From: Cryptomeria japonica
Lineage: Eukaryota > Streptophyta > Pinopsida > Cupressales > Cupressaceae
Assembly: GCF_030272615.1 (NCBI RefSeq)
Contig: NC_081412.1
Coordinates: 474,036,157 to 474,100,156 of the forward strand
Direction of reading: 5' to 3'
DNA: 64,000 nucleotides
Within the stretch, counting starts at the first letter, position 1. Each line of letters starts with the position of its first letter. Positions 23,020 to 34,500 of this stretch are shown piece after piece. The position numbers and the translations under genes are program-made. The notes below the pieces were generated by a model, which made no database searches, was not told the origin of the DNA, and saw nothing but the letters and a program-made list of their open reading frames with translations.

Positions 23020-23855
23020 AAGGTAACTTATGGTAAGTGTGCATTTAGTGAGACATTTATGATGAAGTCAATCAAATGCCTTTATATTGGGAATATGGGT
23101 ATTACCGTATTTTTACATTACATGTTTGAGTTGGAAATATAGAGGTGGGAGTGATGGACATGCCAATTATTCTTCGAGCAAAGAAACAACAAACAACGTT
23201 TGTAGGTGAATTAATTCATAAATAGTTAGGGGGGTTCGTGGTGAATAACCACCTATGCATAATGCATGCGGTCAATATAGTGTTGGGGTTGGATTTTCTG
23301 ATGGCGTATCATATGCATAGGGTCAGTTTAGATATTCTATACATTTGTCTTGCCATGGTGTTATATATGAGGGTTTCCAAGGAGTGGGCAAAAAAATTAC
23401 CCAGATGATGTTCGAGCATGCATATTTGCGTGACATTGATGCACTGATGAACAATATGGATGAGAACCTCCTCATTCCCCTCCCATAGAAATATTACATT
23501 GGGGGGTTTCTAAATTTTTGATTGTGCAAACACAAGATGCCTAGTTATTGCAGGGGCAAAGGAGTGATATACTATCTAGTATCAATTCCTCTTGTATGTA
23601 GCCAAAATCAAGGAACCTAAGGAGGGCGATTGGCATTGGAACCACTTGACCACTAAAGGGTTGCTAGATGTAGCTAAAAATGATGAGGTGGATGTGGCTG
23701 AGATTCTAGGGGCGTTGTTACTGCAAAGCAGAGAAGAATGGATTGAGGATGATAGACATGGTGTGGAGGAAATTGTAGCAAGTGAAGCTCATGCTAACTG
23801 TGCACAGGACTGCTGCTCATCTGACAAGTCAAGAAAGATAGGTAGGAGAAAATGA
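23020..23855 (+). pseudogene. unassigned coding fossil
   Basis: I do not recognise this protein. The plus strand reads protein-like over about 800 bp in pieces: YGKCAFSETFMMKSIKCLYI, then MDMPIILRAKKQQTTFVGEL, then NNHLCIMHAVNIVLGLDFLM, then after a frame change GVGKKITQMMFEHAYLRDID. It ends with an open frame at 23,592-23,855 (KEPKEGDWHWNHLTTKGLLD, then an acidic stretch). Stops at about 23,225, 23,466 and 23,519 and at least two frame changes show that it is dead. It is followed by a 3'-UTR-like region and A-rich ends, so it is probably the coding part of a retroposed element. Confidence 0.4.
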
Positions 23856-24265
23856 AGGAGGAATGTGAAGCGGCAAGGAGGGCTCAAAATGTCTCCTATC
23901 CCTGAAAAATGGTGCAACTGCTTCATTTTGTTTTAAATTTTGTATTGTGGGTACTAGGTTATGGGTTGTTAAGTTTTTTTGTTAAGTACTTGTGCAATAT
24001 TTTTTATCACTACTAGACATACCATGTAGTGTGATCAATGATCATTGGAAAATGCTACCGGGAATATATTTTTGGCTACAAGCCAAATACTGTTGTATCT
24101 CCATTTTTAATGTTATCCAAATGTAATGGGTGTTGGCCCTACCAATCTATTAACTTATTAAAAAAAATTGTTTAAATTATTTATGAGATTGTATTTAGCT
24201 AAACTAATGTGTGAGATGTCATATGGGTGCTGACCTTACCAAATGATTTACTTTTAAAAAGAAAA
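23856..24265 (+). mobile_element. retroposon 3' end, duplicated in tandem
   Basis: After the coding fossil, ttttggctacaagccaaat leads to tgggtgttggccctaccaa (24,127) and an A-rich end at 24,157-24,170. The same terminal block recurs as tgggtgctgaccttaccaa (24,224) and a second A-rich end at 24,246-24,262, about 97 bp later. This suggests a LINE-like 3' terminus that has been duplicated. Confidence 0.45.
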
Positions 24266-24311
24266 ACAACTATCTATTTAGAATAATGAGATTAAAATTG
24301 ATAATTAAATT

Positions 24312-26216
24312 CTATTATTTTTGATTAATGAAAAAGAAGGTTTTGAAGGGGCCCTGAAACCCTTTACAAGCAGAACTTAAACAACAAAGTTACGAGAAAC
24401 AGAGAAAAATAGAAACCACAAAAAACCAGCGGAAACCGAAGAAAACCCAAAAAAGCCCCAAAAAGCTAGCAGGCCTTCCAGCATTCAGATTTTTTCCAGG
24501 GCTTTAGCCAGGGTGTTGCTAATATCATACAACTCTTTGATGTTGTCTTTAAATTTGGGGGGATCCTTTGCTAAGGCAGCCACAACTTTCTTGATACTGG
24601 CCCTAGTTCTCTTCCCAGTACCGCCCACCGGATTTGCATCACCACTTCCAATCTAGACGGTCTCTTCTTCCAGGTCAAGATCCACGACCAGTTTAGGAGT
24701 GCAGGTATGATCAATGACCTTGGAGATGTCCTCCAGGTTTTTAATGACAACAGAGAGGATACTTGGGATAACTCCCATCAGATTTTTCATTGCTTCATTT
24801 CCCTCTTCCAGTGATTTCACCTTATTCTCCATTTCCTGCTTCCAATTAATCTGCTCTCTATTTTCATCCTCCCTATTTTCATCCATTTTAATCCCTTTCT
24901 TATCCAGGTTTTTCAAGGTCTCGTAGGTCCATCTATCGAAATCCATTCTGGCCTCAGAGAGCTTCTTGAGGTTATCCAGGATAAGCCCTTTACTAGCATT
25001 TCCCTTTTCCTCGCTATCCCTATCCTCAGTTAGGTCCTCCTCAGAGTCTTTGTTCATTTCCTTCTCAGAATTCCCTTTGGTTTCCTCATTATCCTTGAGT
25101 TTCACTTCTTCCATCAGATGGTTGTTGTCCTTACGAGGGTGATCACTGAGGGTAGGGCTTTCTTGACCAAGCTCATTATTGCCGCTTTCTTCCTCATTAC
25201 CTAGCTCATCGTCTTTCCAGCTGTCTTCACCATTGGAGTCATCCGTCTCCATTCCACTACTTTCCTTGACAATGTCCTCTGTTTCCAACCTAGGGATGCT
25301 TTTCCTTTTTTTGCTGGAGGATGCCTTCTCCTTGCTAATTTCTCCCTCTTCCATCTTTCTCTTGCCCGGAGAGGTGGAAATCCTCTTATTCTCCAGCAGG
25401 GTGAGGGTTTTGCAATGCTTATAGATGAGCAGCAGAAGCCCGCAGTTGAGAATCGGGCTGGAAGTGTTAGTCCTGTGTTTGTTGAGGGACCTGGAGAGGG
25501 ATCGAAAGAGATAGTAAGGCAAGGAAACCTTTTTTTCATGTCTGAAATGGTTTAAGAGCATGAAGTGGTAGGTGTGGGCCCTAGAAAAATGGCCTTCAAC
25601 CGTGATGTACTCCATAATTGCATTCGAAACCCAACCCCACAACTTCTTGATGTTTGCAGCTTTGTAGTAGCCCCTAGTAGCCTTGCTAATTTTAGCTCTC
25701 TCTTTCTCTTTTTGTGAGAATAGGTTAACCGCATTGTTGGAGACCTTAAGGTCTCGAAATAAATTAAGCCCAGAGTGAGGCATTCCGGTCACAGTGGAAA
25801 TGAGCCCAGCATCCAACTTAAAATTAACTCCATAAAGTTTAAAAGAGCCATTAGACCAGTTTTTGGAAATCTTGGAAACGGCTAAGTTAACCCTACCTTT
25901 TTCATAGTCCTCAAGTTTCTCCATGAAGCTGGTAACAGAGCCCTTCTCCATTTTCGCCCAGACTTTAGGCATCGCTTTCCAGGTCAACGTATTGTTTGGT
26001 TCTTCCCGCCTTAGGTCTCCTCCCATCTTCAGATATGGACTGTTTGCTCTGTTTCTCTATAGGTTATCACTTTCTTTTCCAATGTTGCTCAAGTTTTCGA
26101 ATAGGGTAACGCACAAAGCGTGTGACACTTTATTAGAGATAATGGAGGATCTGCCATGGCGCCAAGTAATGATGGCTTTTCTAGCAAGGCATAAATGATG
26201 CTTTTTACTTATCATG
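24312..26216 (-). mobile_element. family-B retroposon, copy 1
   Basis: A unit of about 1.9 kb on the minus strand holds one long coding region and ends in TTAATCAAAAA. Copy 2 (60,859-62,857) has a homologous protein and a similar 3' end (ggtttc, ..., aaaac, ..., TTAATCAAAAA). The 8-bp attaaatt flanks it at 24,304-24,311 and 26,217-26,224 and may be a target-site duplication inside the last codons of LINE ORF2. No reverse transcriptase is encoded. The alternative is that this is a third ORF belonging to the LINE. Confidence 0.5.
24485..26215 (-). pseudogene. family-B protein, copy 1 (two in-frame TAG codons)
   Basis: One frame runs from ATG at 26,215 to TGA at 24,485 (577 codons) with only two interruptions, TAG at 26,057-26,059 and TAG at 24,653-24,655. 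The longest open part codes for 457 residues (26,026-24,653). Its N-terminal half contains DAGLISTVTGMPHSGLNLFR, KLWGWVSNAIMEYITVEGHF, a YHF-LNHFR motif, KVSLPYYLFRSLSRSLNKH and LNCGLLLLIYKH. A Lys/Glu/Ser-rich middle follows, then a predicted coiled coil (NRE repeats; EMENKVKSLEEGNEAMKNLM). The N-terminal half recalls the 'putative plant transposon protein' type, but I could not confirm that. Function unknown. The frame is well preserved apart from the two amber codons. Confidence 0.6.
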
Positions 26217-29200
26217 ATTAAATTGTCCTTCTCTCCCCATATAATGGTCCTTTCTAATGAACTCTTTGATATTTAAATTGAGATCCTCCTCATGCCAAAT
26301 CATTTGGGAGTCAGAGTTAACTCCAGTATTCGCTAAGCAATCCACCATGCTGTTTTGCTCTCTGAAGGCATGTTGAATAATGATTTCTTTGAAACTGGCA
26401 ATGATCTCCCTAGCTTTCATGATGATATTTTCAATAGACTAGGAAGGCTCTGATTTCCCCTTTAGGCACTTTATGATATTGAGTGAATCTCCCTCAAGCC
26501 ATATTTTATCATAATTTAGACTTTTGGCAATAATTAAGGTATTCAAGGCTATAGTGGCTAGTTTGATTCCCTAGAGGACCAGCCACTGCCTTAAGACAAC
26601 TTCTAGCAAAATTCCTGACAATGCCGCCATATCCAACTTTATCCGGATTCCCTTTAGAGGCCCCATCAAAGTTGGCCTTGATTCATCCCTACAGGGGGAA
26701 ACACCAGACTAGACCTTATCTTCCAGTCTCCTTGCTAGTGGTAGTGGTAGAAAGGTTCCACCTATCTTTAAAATCATCTTTAGCAGTAAGTCCTTGATCA
26801 GTGTAGTAGAGGCTTTCAAAGATACTCCTAAAGATTTTATCTACAACCACTTCAGGAAAAGCCCATTTATCCCTAAAGATACTATTGTTGTGCTCTTTCC
26901 AAATATTCCAGATAACAATTGGCAAAGTTTGTTTCCAAGTCTCCACAATTTTAGGATTAGAATTAGGGTAATGCCATTGAAGCCAAGTGTCACCAAGAGA
27001 GTTCGGGAAGACCCAACTCAGGTTCCATCTGGAAAGGATGATTTTCTAGATATCCTGGTTAAAAGTACATTGATTCAGAAGGATGATTTTCTAGATATCA
27101 TGGCTAAAAGTACATTGATTTAGAATATGGCAAGCTGTCTCTTCTTCACTGTAACAAATAGAACACCTGTTAGGAAAAATAATACCTCTTTTGTGGAGAT
27201 TGTCGAGGGTTAATACCTTATTTTGGATGAAAATCCAGAAAAAGATATTGACCTTAGGAACTAACTTCTTATTCCAGACTTTAGCCTAGATGGGAATTTC
27301 TTCCACTAGGGCACTATGAATAGCCACAGCAGAGGAAACTGAGTATTTTCCATCCAGAGTTTCCCTCCATATCAATCTTTCATCTTTGTTTTCTCTAGGG
27401 ATTTTGGCAGAGAGAGCTATTTGAAGGAACTTGAGTCCCGGACACTGCTGGCTAAAGTCAATCCATTTCCCATTTCATCAGTAATCTCTTACCATTTCTC
27501 CATACCTACTTTTGAATCGGTCTTTCCAATCTTTAATGATTGGGATTTCCTCCAGAGGTTTATCCAGGATCCATTTATCTTCCCAAAATCTTATTCTCCT
27601 CCCATCTCCAAGGTTCCAAGTTCTACCAGTAGCAGCCCAGCTTTTAGCTGATTGCACAACATTCCATATGTTAGATCCTTCAACATTAAAAGAGTTGTCA
27701 AATAATTCTTCCTCGGAAGGTTGCATATAGAGATATTTGTTTGTCCAGATAGAGTTCCATTCTCTTTCTCCCCCTTTGAATCTCCAAATTTATTTGGCTA
27801 GTAAAGCTTTATTCATAGAACCAATGTTGCTTAATCCCAGCCCACCAGAGGCCTTAGGGGAGCAAATTTTATTCCAAGCAATAAGGGGAATTTTGTTTTT
27901 AGCTTCCACTCCCGACCAAAGGAACTTTTTTTGGATTTTTTCAATGGCTTCCACAAACTTTGAGGGGATTTTGAACAAGCTAAGAGCATACACAGGAAGA
28001 TTTTGGAGAGTGGCTTTGAGCAGAGTGATTTTTCCTGCTTGACTTAGGACAACCCCCTTCCAGCCAACAAGTTTCAAGTTGATTCTGTCAATTAGCTTAT
28101 TCCAGAAGGAATCCTCAGGCTTGAGACATAGAGGAAGCCCCAGATAGGTAGAGGGAAACTTAGAGATGTTGCAGCCCAGAATCCTACCAATCCTTATTTG
28201 CCTTTGAGCCGAAGTATTGATGAAAAACAAAGAGCTTTTATCCCGCTTGATTTTTTGGCCAGAGGCAAATTCATAGGTGTTCAGAATAATCTTCATATTT
28301 TTAGCTTCCATGATGGTGGCTTCCCCCATGGTGATAGAGTCATCAACAAATTGTTCATGAGAATAGACAACATTGGAAGAAAAGGGTTTCAGGCCCTTAA
28401 GATTTCCATCTTCCACATTTTTAAGGATGAACCTTCCCAGGCATTTAGCAAGAATAGTGAACAGGATAGGGGATATGCGGTCCCCTTGTCTGAGACCTCT
28501 AGAGCTTTTGAAGAAACTAGACAGGGAGCCATTGACAATAACAGCAGAGGAGGAAGTTTCCATAAGTTGAGAGCAGAGTTGAATAACTTTGTCACCAAAA
28601 CCAAACGCTTTCATGATCCTAAGGAGAAACTACCAGTTCACTCTATCAAAAGCTTTAGACATGTCTAACTTTAAGAAGAATCCTTGGTTATTCACCACTT
28701 TCAGGGAGTGGATATTTTCATGAACGGAAATGATGGAGTCCAAAATCTATCTTCCGGGGACAAAGCCATTCTACTGGACAAATATAATCCTTGGAAGAAT
28801 TTCTAGTAACTTGGAAGTCAGAACCTTAGATAAGATCTTGTAGACAGAGTTACATAAGCTGATGGGTCTAAACTTACTAAGAGAATCAGCTCCGGGGATC
28901 TTTGGGATTAGGACAATGAAGGTAGCATTCAGTTCCTTTAGGAGTCTTCTAGAGCCAAAGAATTCCTTAACACCATTGCATATGTCAGCCTCCACTATGT
29001 GCCAGAAATTTTGGAAGAAAAAAATGGGGAAGCCATCTGGACCAGGGGATTTATCACCCTAAAAGGAGAACACTGCCTTTCTGATTTCCAGATTAGAGGG
29101 GATGCAGAATAAAGGGTGGTTGTCAGCTTCCGACAGGATAGGAGGGATAGCTTGTAAAAGGGTGTTTTGCTTGCTGAAATCCAGGATATCTGCATCACCT

Positions 29201-30417
29201 AGTAGGGTACTAAAATGCTCGAGAGCTTCCTTCCTTATGTCACAGTGCTTTGTTAAGATGCCTTTATTGCAATTTAGTTTGGATATTCTGTTGGCTGCCC
29301 TATGCTTAAGAGCAGTTAAGTGAAAGAAACAGGTATTTTTATCGCCTTCCTTTAGAAACAAAGCTCTGGATCTTTGTCTCCAGAAAGTCTCTTCATTAGA
29401 AATGATGGAATGGTATTTAGATAAAAGATCATTTTTAGCCGTCCTAAGATCTTCAGTCAACCCCACCTCTTGGATTCTATCCTGAACATACTTTATTTCA
29501 GCTTTGGCTTGAACTTTGTTCTTGAATATGTCCCCAAAAAACTCTTTGTTCCAGGATTTAATTTTGGCTTTTATGATATTGAGCTTTTTGGCAATTCTGA
29601 AAAGAGCCTTGCCCTCCACTTTAGAGTTCCACCATTCAGCTATGCAAGTTTCCAGAGAAGGATGGGAGAGCCAAGCTTTTTCAAATATGAAAGGGAAGTT
29701 TTTCTTTGCCGAAAAAGAGTTGGCAGTAAAGGAGATGGGGTAATGGTCAGAACCAATTTTGATAACAGAGGCAAGGGAACAATTATACTTAGAAAGCTAG
29801 TCAGGAGATATTAAAGATCTATCAAGCTTGACTTGAATTAGATCAGCTCCGGTTCTTCTATTGGTCCAGGTGAAATTGATGCCCTGGAGATCCACATCAA
29901 TAAGAGCTTGGTCGTTAATGAAGTCCATGAGGTCTTGTTTCCCATCAAGTTGTAAGGGGATACCTCCCATCTTCTCTTCGTCTTTGAGCGAGGTATTGAA
30001 GTCTCCCATAATAATCCAGCTTTGATTAGCAAATTGGAGTCTGTCAGCTATAAGGCTTTTCCAATATTTAGCTCTCCCAAATTTGGTATTAGGTGCATAG
30101 ACATTAGATAACACTTAGAGAAAGTTGTCCTTAATATGCTCAAGCTGAATAGAGATCCTATTAGAAGTAGTGATGATTTCCTTTCTAGTAATGGTTTTTT
30201 GGTTCCAAAAAATCACAGTTCCTCTAGAAGCTCCCTCCGAGTTTGATCCTATGACTCCATTTTCTTTGAAAATTCTAATCTTTTCAACTTTTTCTTTAGA
30301 CATCTTGGTTTCCTGAACAAGGACTACATCCTGTTTATGATCTCTGATGATGTTCCGTAACACATCCTGCTTATGAGGAGCGTTCAGCCCTTTAATATTC
30401 TAGGATATTATCTTCAT
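26205..30417 (-). pseudogene. LINE ORF2: endonuclease, RT, zf-RVT, RNase H
   Basis: About 1,400 codons. The start MKIIS is followed by TAG where the family has Trp (SWNxRGLN). The APE-type endonuclease shows VLVQETKM, IIMGDFNTSLKDEEKMGG, FTWTNRRTGADLIQVKLDRS and, in another frame, IGSDHYP. RT shows NATFIVLIPKIPGADSLSKF, RPISLCNSVYKILSKVL, LDMSKAFDRVNW, then SRGLRQGDRISPILF and the active-site box QFVDDS at about 28,339-28,350 (FVDD where plant LINEs usually have FADD). Then come zf-RVT (RCSICYSEEETACHILN near 27,150) and RNase H (FDGASKGNPDKVGYGG, WLEGDSLNIIKCL, HAFREQNSMVDCLANTG). At least eight stops or shifts, several of them Trp-to-TAG, make it inactive. Confidence 0.9.
27036..27125 (-). 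repeat. 45-bp tandem duplication inside LINE ORF2
   Basis: ggatgattttctagatatc at 27,036 recurs at 27,081 with the rest of a 45-bp unit, differing at few positions. The length adds 15 codons without changing the frame, between the RT thumb region and RNase H. Confidence 0.85.
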
Positions 30418-30429
30418 TCTTTAACTGGG

Positions 30430-31529
30430 GATAGGGCTGACTCAATGGAACCCTGTATTCCATCAACACAGTTCTTCTAGCTTTCCTATTCCCTTTGATG
30501 TTTTAGGGATGGCCTACCCTGCTTTTTGTTCTAACTTCCAAAATCTGCCTTTTTCTTGATCTTGCTTCTAGTTGAGATTCCTCCATTGAATTCCTCCTTG
30601 TTTGATTTTCCTTCTCTCGATCCAAATATCTGGAGATTCCCATCGAGCAAATCCACACTATGAGAAGGGGTTTTATAGAGGTTGGGCTTTGGGCTTCCAT
30701 TGGTTAAAAGTAGTAAAGGCTCAGAATCATAAGGGACTTGAGCTTCATAAAAGTTTTCCTCAACCAGTTTTGATAGAGATAGGGCTGGAATGGTCTCTTC
30801 CTTCTCCTGACTCACTGATCCAGCCTCCTGGTCCAAAGTGGATTCTTCCTTCTCCTGACTAACAAATCCAGTATTCTGGTCCTCTGGGTTATTTTATTGT
30901 TCAACTTAGTTCCTTGCTCTACTTCTTTAGTTCTCTCTGGTTGGTCATTGGAGCAAAGACAATCTTATTGGTCATTGCCACTACTCCCATTCGTCTTGGC
31001 TTCATTCAAAACTTCCATCATATCCTTATTTTGGTTACTCTCAGATGTTGATGAGTCTCCTTTTTTATTTATCATTTGCCAGGTCTTTTTGTTCTTGTTG
31101 TTGCTATCAATCTTGTTTTCCTTATTTTTCTTGAGCGGGCATGATTTTGCCCAATGCCCCGATTTTTTGCAGTGGAAGAAAGAAAATGGTAGATATTCAT
31201 ATTCAATAGCTTGGGACCATTTTCCAAGTTTAGAAATGATATCTATGGATTGAGGCATATCTGTCATTTGATTAACATTTATGCAGATGCGAGCAAAGAC
31301 TAACCTTGATTTAGCCACCATCATCGGGTTGATCGACAAGAGTTCTCCGAAGGATTTTCCAATACCCTTGAAGACTTCCTCATTCCAGTGTTCCAATGGA
31401 AGACTTGGGAGACACGTCCAAACTGGTGCAGAAACAAAGAAGGATTGATTGAGGACGAGATTCGGGGCCCATTTCTGAAGAGCCAGGGATGACTTGCCAA
31501 ACATCCAAGGGCCTTTGCAGAGAGCTTTA
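30430..31529 (-). pseudogene. LINE ORF1, C-terminal part (DUF4283 end and zinc knuckle)
   Basis: It continues the ORF1 frame past the LARD. LCKGPWMFGKSSLALQKW is the hallmark second half of DUF4283, followed by SRLVFARICINVN and a zinc knuckle FFHCKKSGHWAKSC at about 31,150-31,110. In the knuckle the first Cys of the CX2C pair has become Phe. The frame stops at 30,965. The rest (acidic and Ser-rich, 30,836-30,531) continues in another frame, so there is at least one frameshift. Confidence 0.8.
31525..31529 (+). repeat. target-site duplication CTTTA (left)
   Basis: Directly precedes the LARD left LTR and matches 44,652-44,656. Confidence 0.92.
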
Positions 31530-34500
31530 TGTAATGCCCATACCCTAGTTGGACTTTTAAAACCCGTTTAACCTTGATTGACTTCCCATGTGGCATTCTT
31601 GAATGGTAGATTAACCGATATGCAATGTGTAGTTTAGATAATATAAATAAATTGTGCATACTTATTATTGTGCTTTTGCATCGATTCTCGTGTAAATGTA
31701 ATTGTTTCCTAACCCTTGAGATAAATCTTGAGCTAACGCCTTCATTGAATATGTATATGTATATGCATGCTTGTATGAATTCATGGGTGCAGGAGATTGC
31801 AAGTACAACACCGCTTAGGGCAAGGTTCATCTCCTTTGGAATTTGCAAGGTTGAGTATGCTCCTTCATCTTTTGAATTTGGATTTAGTGGTCATATAACT
31901 CTCGTCTGGCCTTAGCCATCGTTAGGTGAGCATCGTGTGTGGATTCGTGGGGCTTGCTTTTCATTGGGATGCATGTCGAGAGATTTGGAGGACTTCCTCG
32001 ATTTGCATGCCTTGCGCGAGGTAAGTGAGGTTTGTTATCCTAAGTATTAAATTCAAAATTAATGAGTAGGCGTACACAATAGTGATATAGGAATTTAAAT
32101 AGGTAGCTTCCTTTATATGATTAATCATTAATTTAAGAGATTGCCTTAAATTATTATTGTAGCAAGCTTAAGGTATTTAACTGGGGTTAGTGTGCTCATT
32201 TACGCATTTGTAACATTTACGCATTTGTAGTTGAGAAATTAGAATAAATAAGACTCTTGCATTAGATTAGTCATTTATTTAAAAATTGTCGCTTAATTAT
32301 GTTATAGCGAGTTAATTGAATAGCTAATTTTAAAATAATGAATTTAATGAGTTATGCGTTTTGGAAAGGAAAAATTCAAATTCATTTGGGAGATGGGAAT
32401 AAATTAATCATATTCGCATTTGGAAGAAAAAGGGTAAATTTTATTATTTAAAAGAAATTATTTCTTTTTACTTGTTAAGTGGATATAGTATAAAAGTTTG
32501 ATTTTTAGAAAATTAAATTTATCAAATGCCTTACCCGGTCAATAGTTTCGAAATAAGAAGTAGGCCTAAAATTTGTAGTGAGAAATTAAAATTTATTAAA
32601 AAAAAACGCAATAAGAAATGGAAGCTTTTTAATTTTAAAGGAAAAATGAATAAGAGGGATTGAATAAGAGGTTTCCATTTTTCATCCATTTTATTTTAAT
32701 AATAAATGCCTAATTTCGAAATTTAAAATTAGGGCAAAATTAGGGTTTCACTTTTTAACCTAGTTTTGTAGACATTTTGGGGGTTCTCTTTTGGGGAGAT
32801 TTTTTTTGGGAAAAATGGAGAGATTGGGGATTTTGGATAGGGATGGAGATTTAAAGCAGCTGATTTGGGAGCTCTTCTTCGTCCAAAATCTCTTCCCGGA
32901 ATGCATTTGGAGGTAGGAATTTTAATCTACCCCTTTGTTTATTGTTGTGCTCTCCATGAAATGCTGGAAAAATAGAAATGAATGCTACCCATGAGTGTTT
33001 CTTAAGATTTAGTTTTCAGTTTGGTTGAAGGCTTGGTTGTTCTTGGTTTTAAGATTGACCATGGTTTTTGGGATATTTTGAGAAAGAGAAAATCTCCTCC
33101 ATTCTTAGTTTTAAACAATCTGGAAAAAGAAAAAAAAAGAATATAAAATAAAAAGGCATGACTGTGGCTGTGTATGTATTTGTTTTCTCAGAATTCGTTC
33201 AAACCGTTTTAGCTTTAAACTGTGATTTTTTTTCAAAAAATTTATTGAGAAGAAAACAAAAGGAATATTCAAAAAAAAAAAGGGAAACAAAAAAAAAGGA
33301 GAAATTTTACCGGGTTAGGCTTTGGCGCCGCCGCCCCCTTCCCCGTTTCCTTCCCCCTACCTCCCCCATTCTACGTGGCTCGCAGGAGTTCCCTACGACC
33401 ACAGTGGGCCGCAGGGAGTCCCTGCGTCCACCGTGGGCTGCAGGGTAAGACCTGCGACCACGGTGTCCGCAGGGAATACCCTGCGTCCACGGTGGCTCGC
33501 AGGGAAACCCTGTGGCTACCGTAGGTAGCTCCCTTTCTCTTATTTGACATTTTAAGTGTTTTTTTTTGTATTATTTTATGTTAGTTTTTAAAAATTGATT
33601 TAGTATTAAAAAAATAATAAAATGCAAAGAAATATGCTTAGTAATACTTATGTTATTAAAAAAAAAAAAAGGGAGTTGGGATTTTGTTTAGAAATACAAT
33701 GTTTTTTTTTTAAAAACAAAAAAAAGGGGAATGAATGCTCATAATATAGTACATGTCACAATACATAACATCTATTTAACCAATATCATTAATTACATAT
33801 ATGTATTTTGGGCATTAATATAGCACTGACTTTCACTGTGATTTTTAAATCGAAAAATATTTGGTTATATGATAATGAGTAAATGGAATGGAGGTAATGG
33901 TCTTTAATTTTTTTAAATGTATGCAATAGAGGCTTAATTTAGCTCGGAAAAGGATTTTTTTTTTTGTGTTTCTCCATTCACTCTTAGTATATTTTGCTCT
34001 TGTAGAAGGGGGTTGTCTTTGTATCATTAAATAGGGGTTAGATTATTGTTGTAAAACTAGCATGTCATTAGCGTTTATCTAAGGTATAAATTGTTTGTCT
34101 AGATGCTTAAGAAAACTTGGGAAGATGTTGTAATTACCTGTTAACACTAGAGGACGACCCATTATTATTTTAGTAATCAATGCGTTTGTTATAGTAGCAC
34201 GTCATGCTAGGTTTGTTTTGAAACCGGTCATTGGGTTAATTGTGTCGGTCATAACCGATTTCGCCCCTAGTCAAGTATCGTCAGTCATTAGAACCTGTAC
34301 TTGCTTTGAATTGTCAGTTGGATCCGCTTTAGAAGGGACCAATTATGTATATCCCGATCGAAGTGTCTGTTGTATATTGATTGTATTCGCCTAAGTGGCA
34401 AGATGTTAAAGACTTATAAATCATGTATTCCTAACGATATAATACCAAAGGGGTCTTGCAGTTGAGCAGACCCGGAGATGTAGCCCATCAGGGGTGAACT

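Noticed and set aside
25179-25424. Plus-strand ORFs opposite family-B copy 1 (also 24,714-24,926, 25,923-26,198)
   Set aside because: Shadows of the minus-strand coding frame; low-complexity Ser/Leu products.
28198-28668. Plus-strand 156-residue ORF opposite the LINE RT
   Set aside because: Antisense shadow of the RT-coding strand; no protein-like motifs of its own.
33158-33448. ORF repeated at 41,602-41,892 (and 31,625/40,069 pair)
   Set aside because: Identical positions in the two LARD LTRs; frames cross poly-A runs and the GC island. LTR sequence, not genes.
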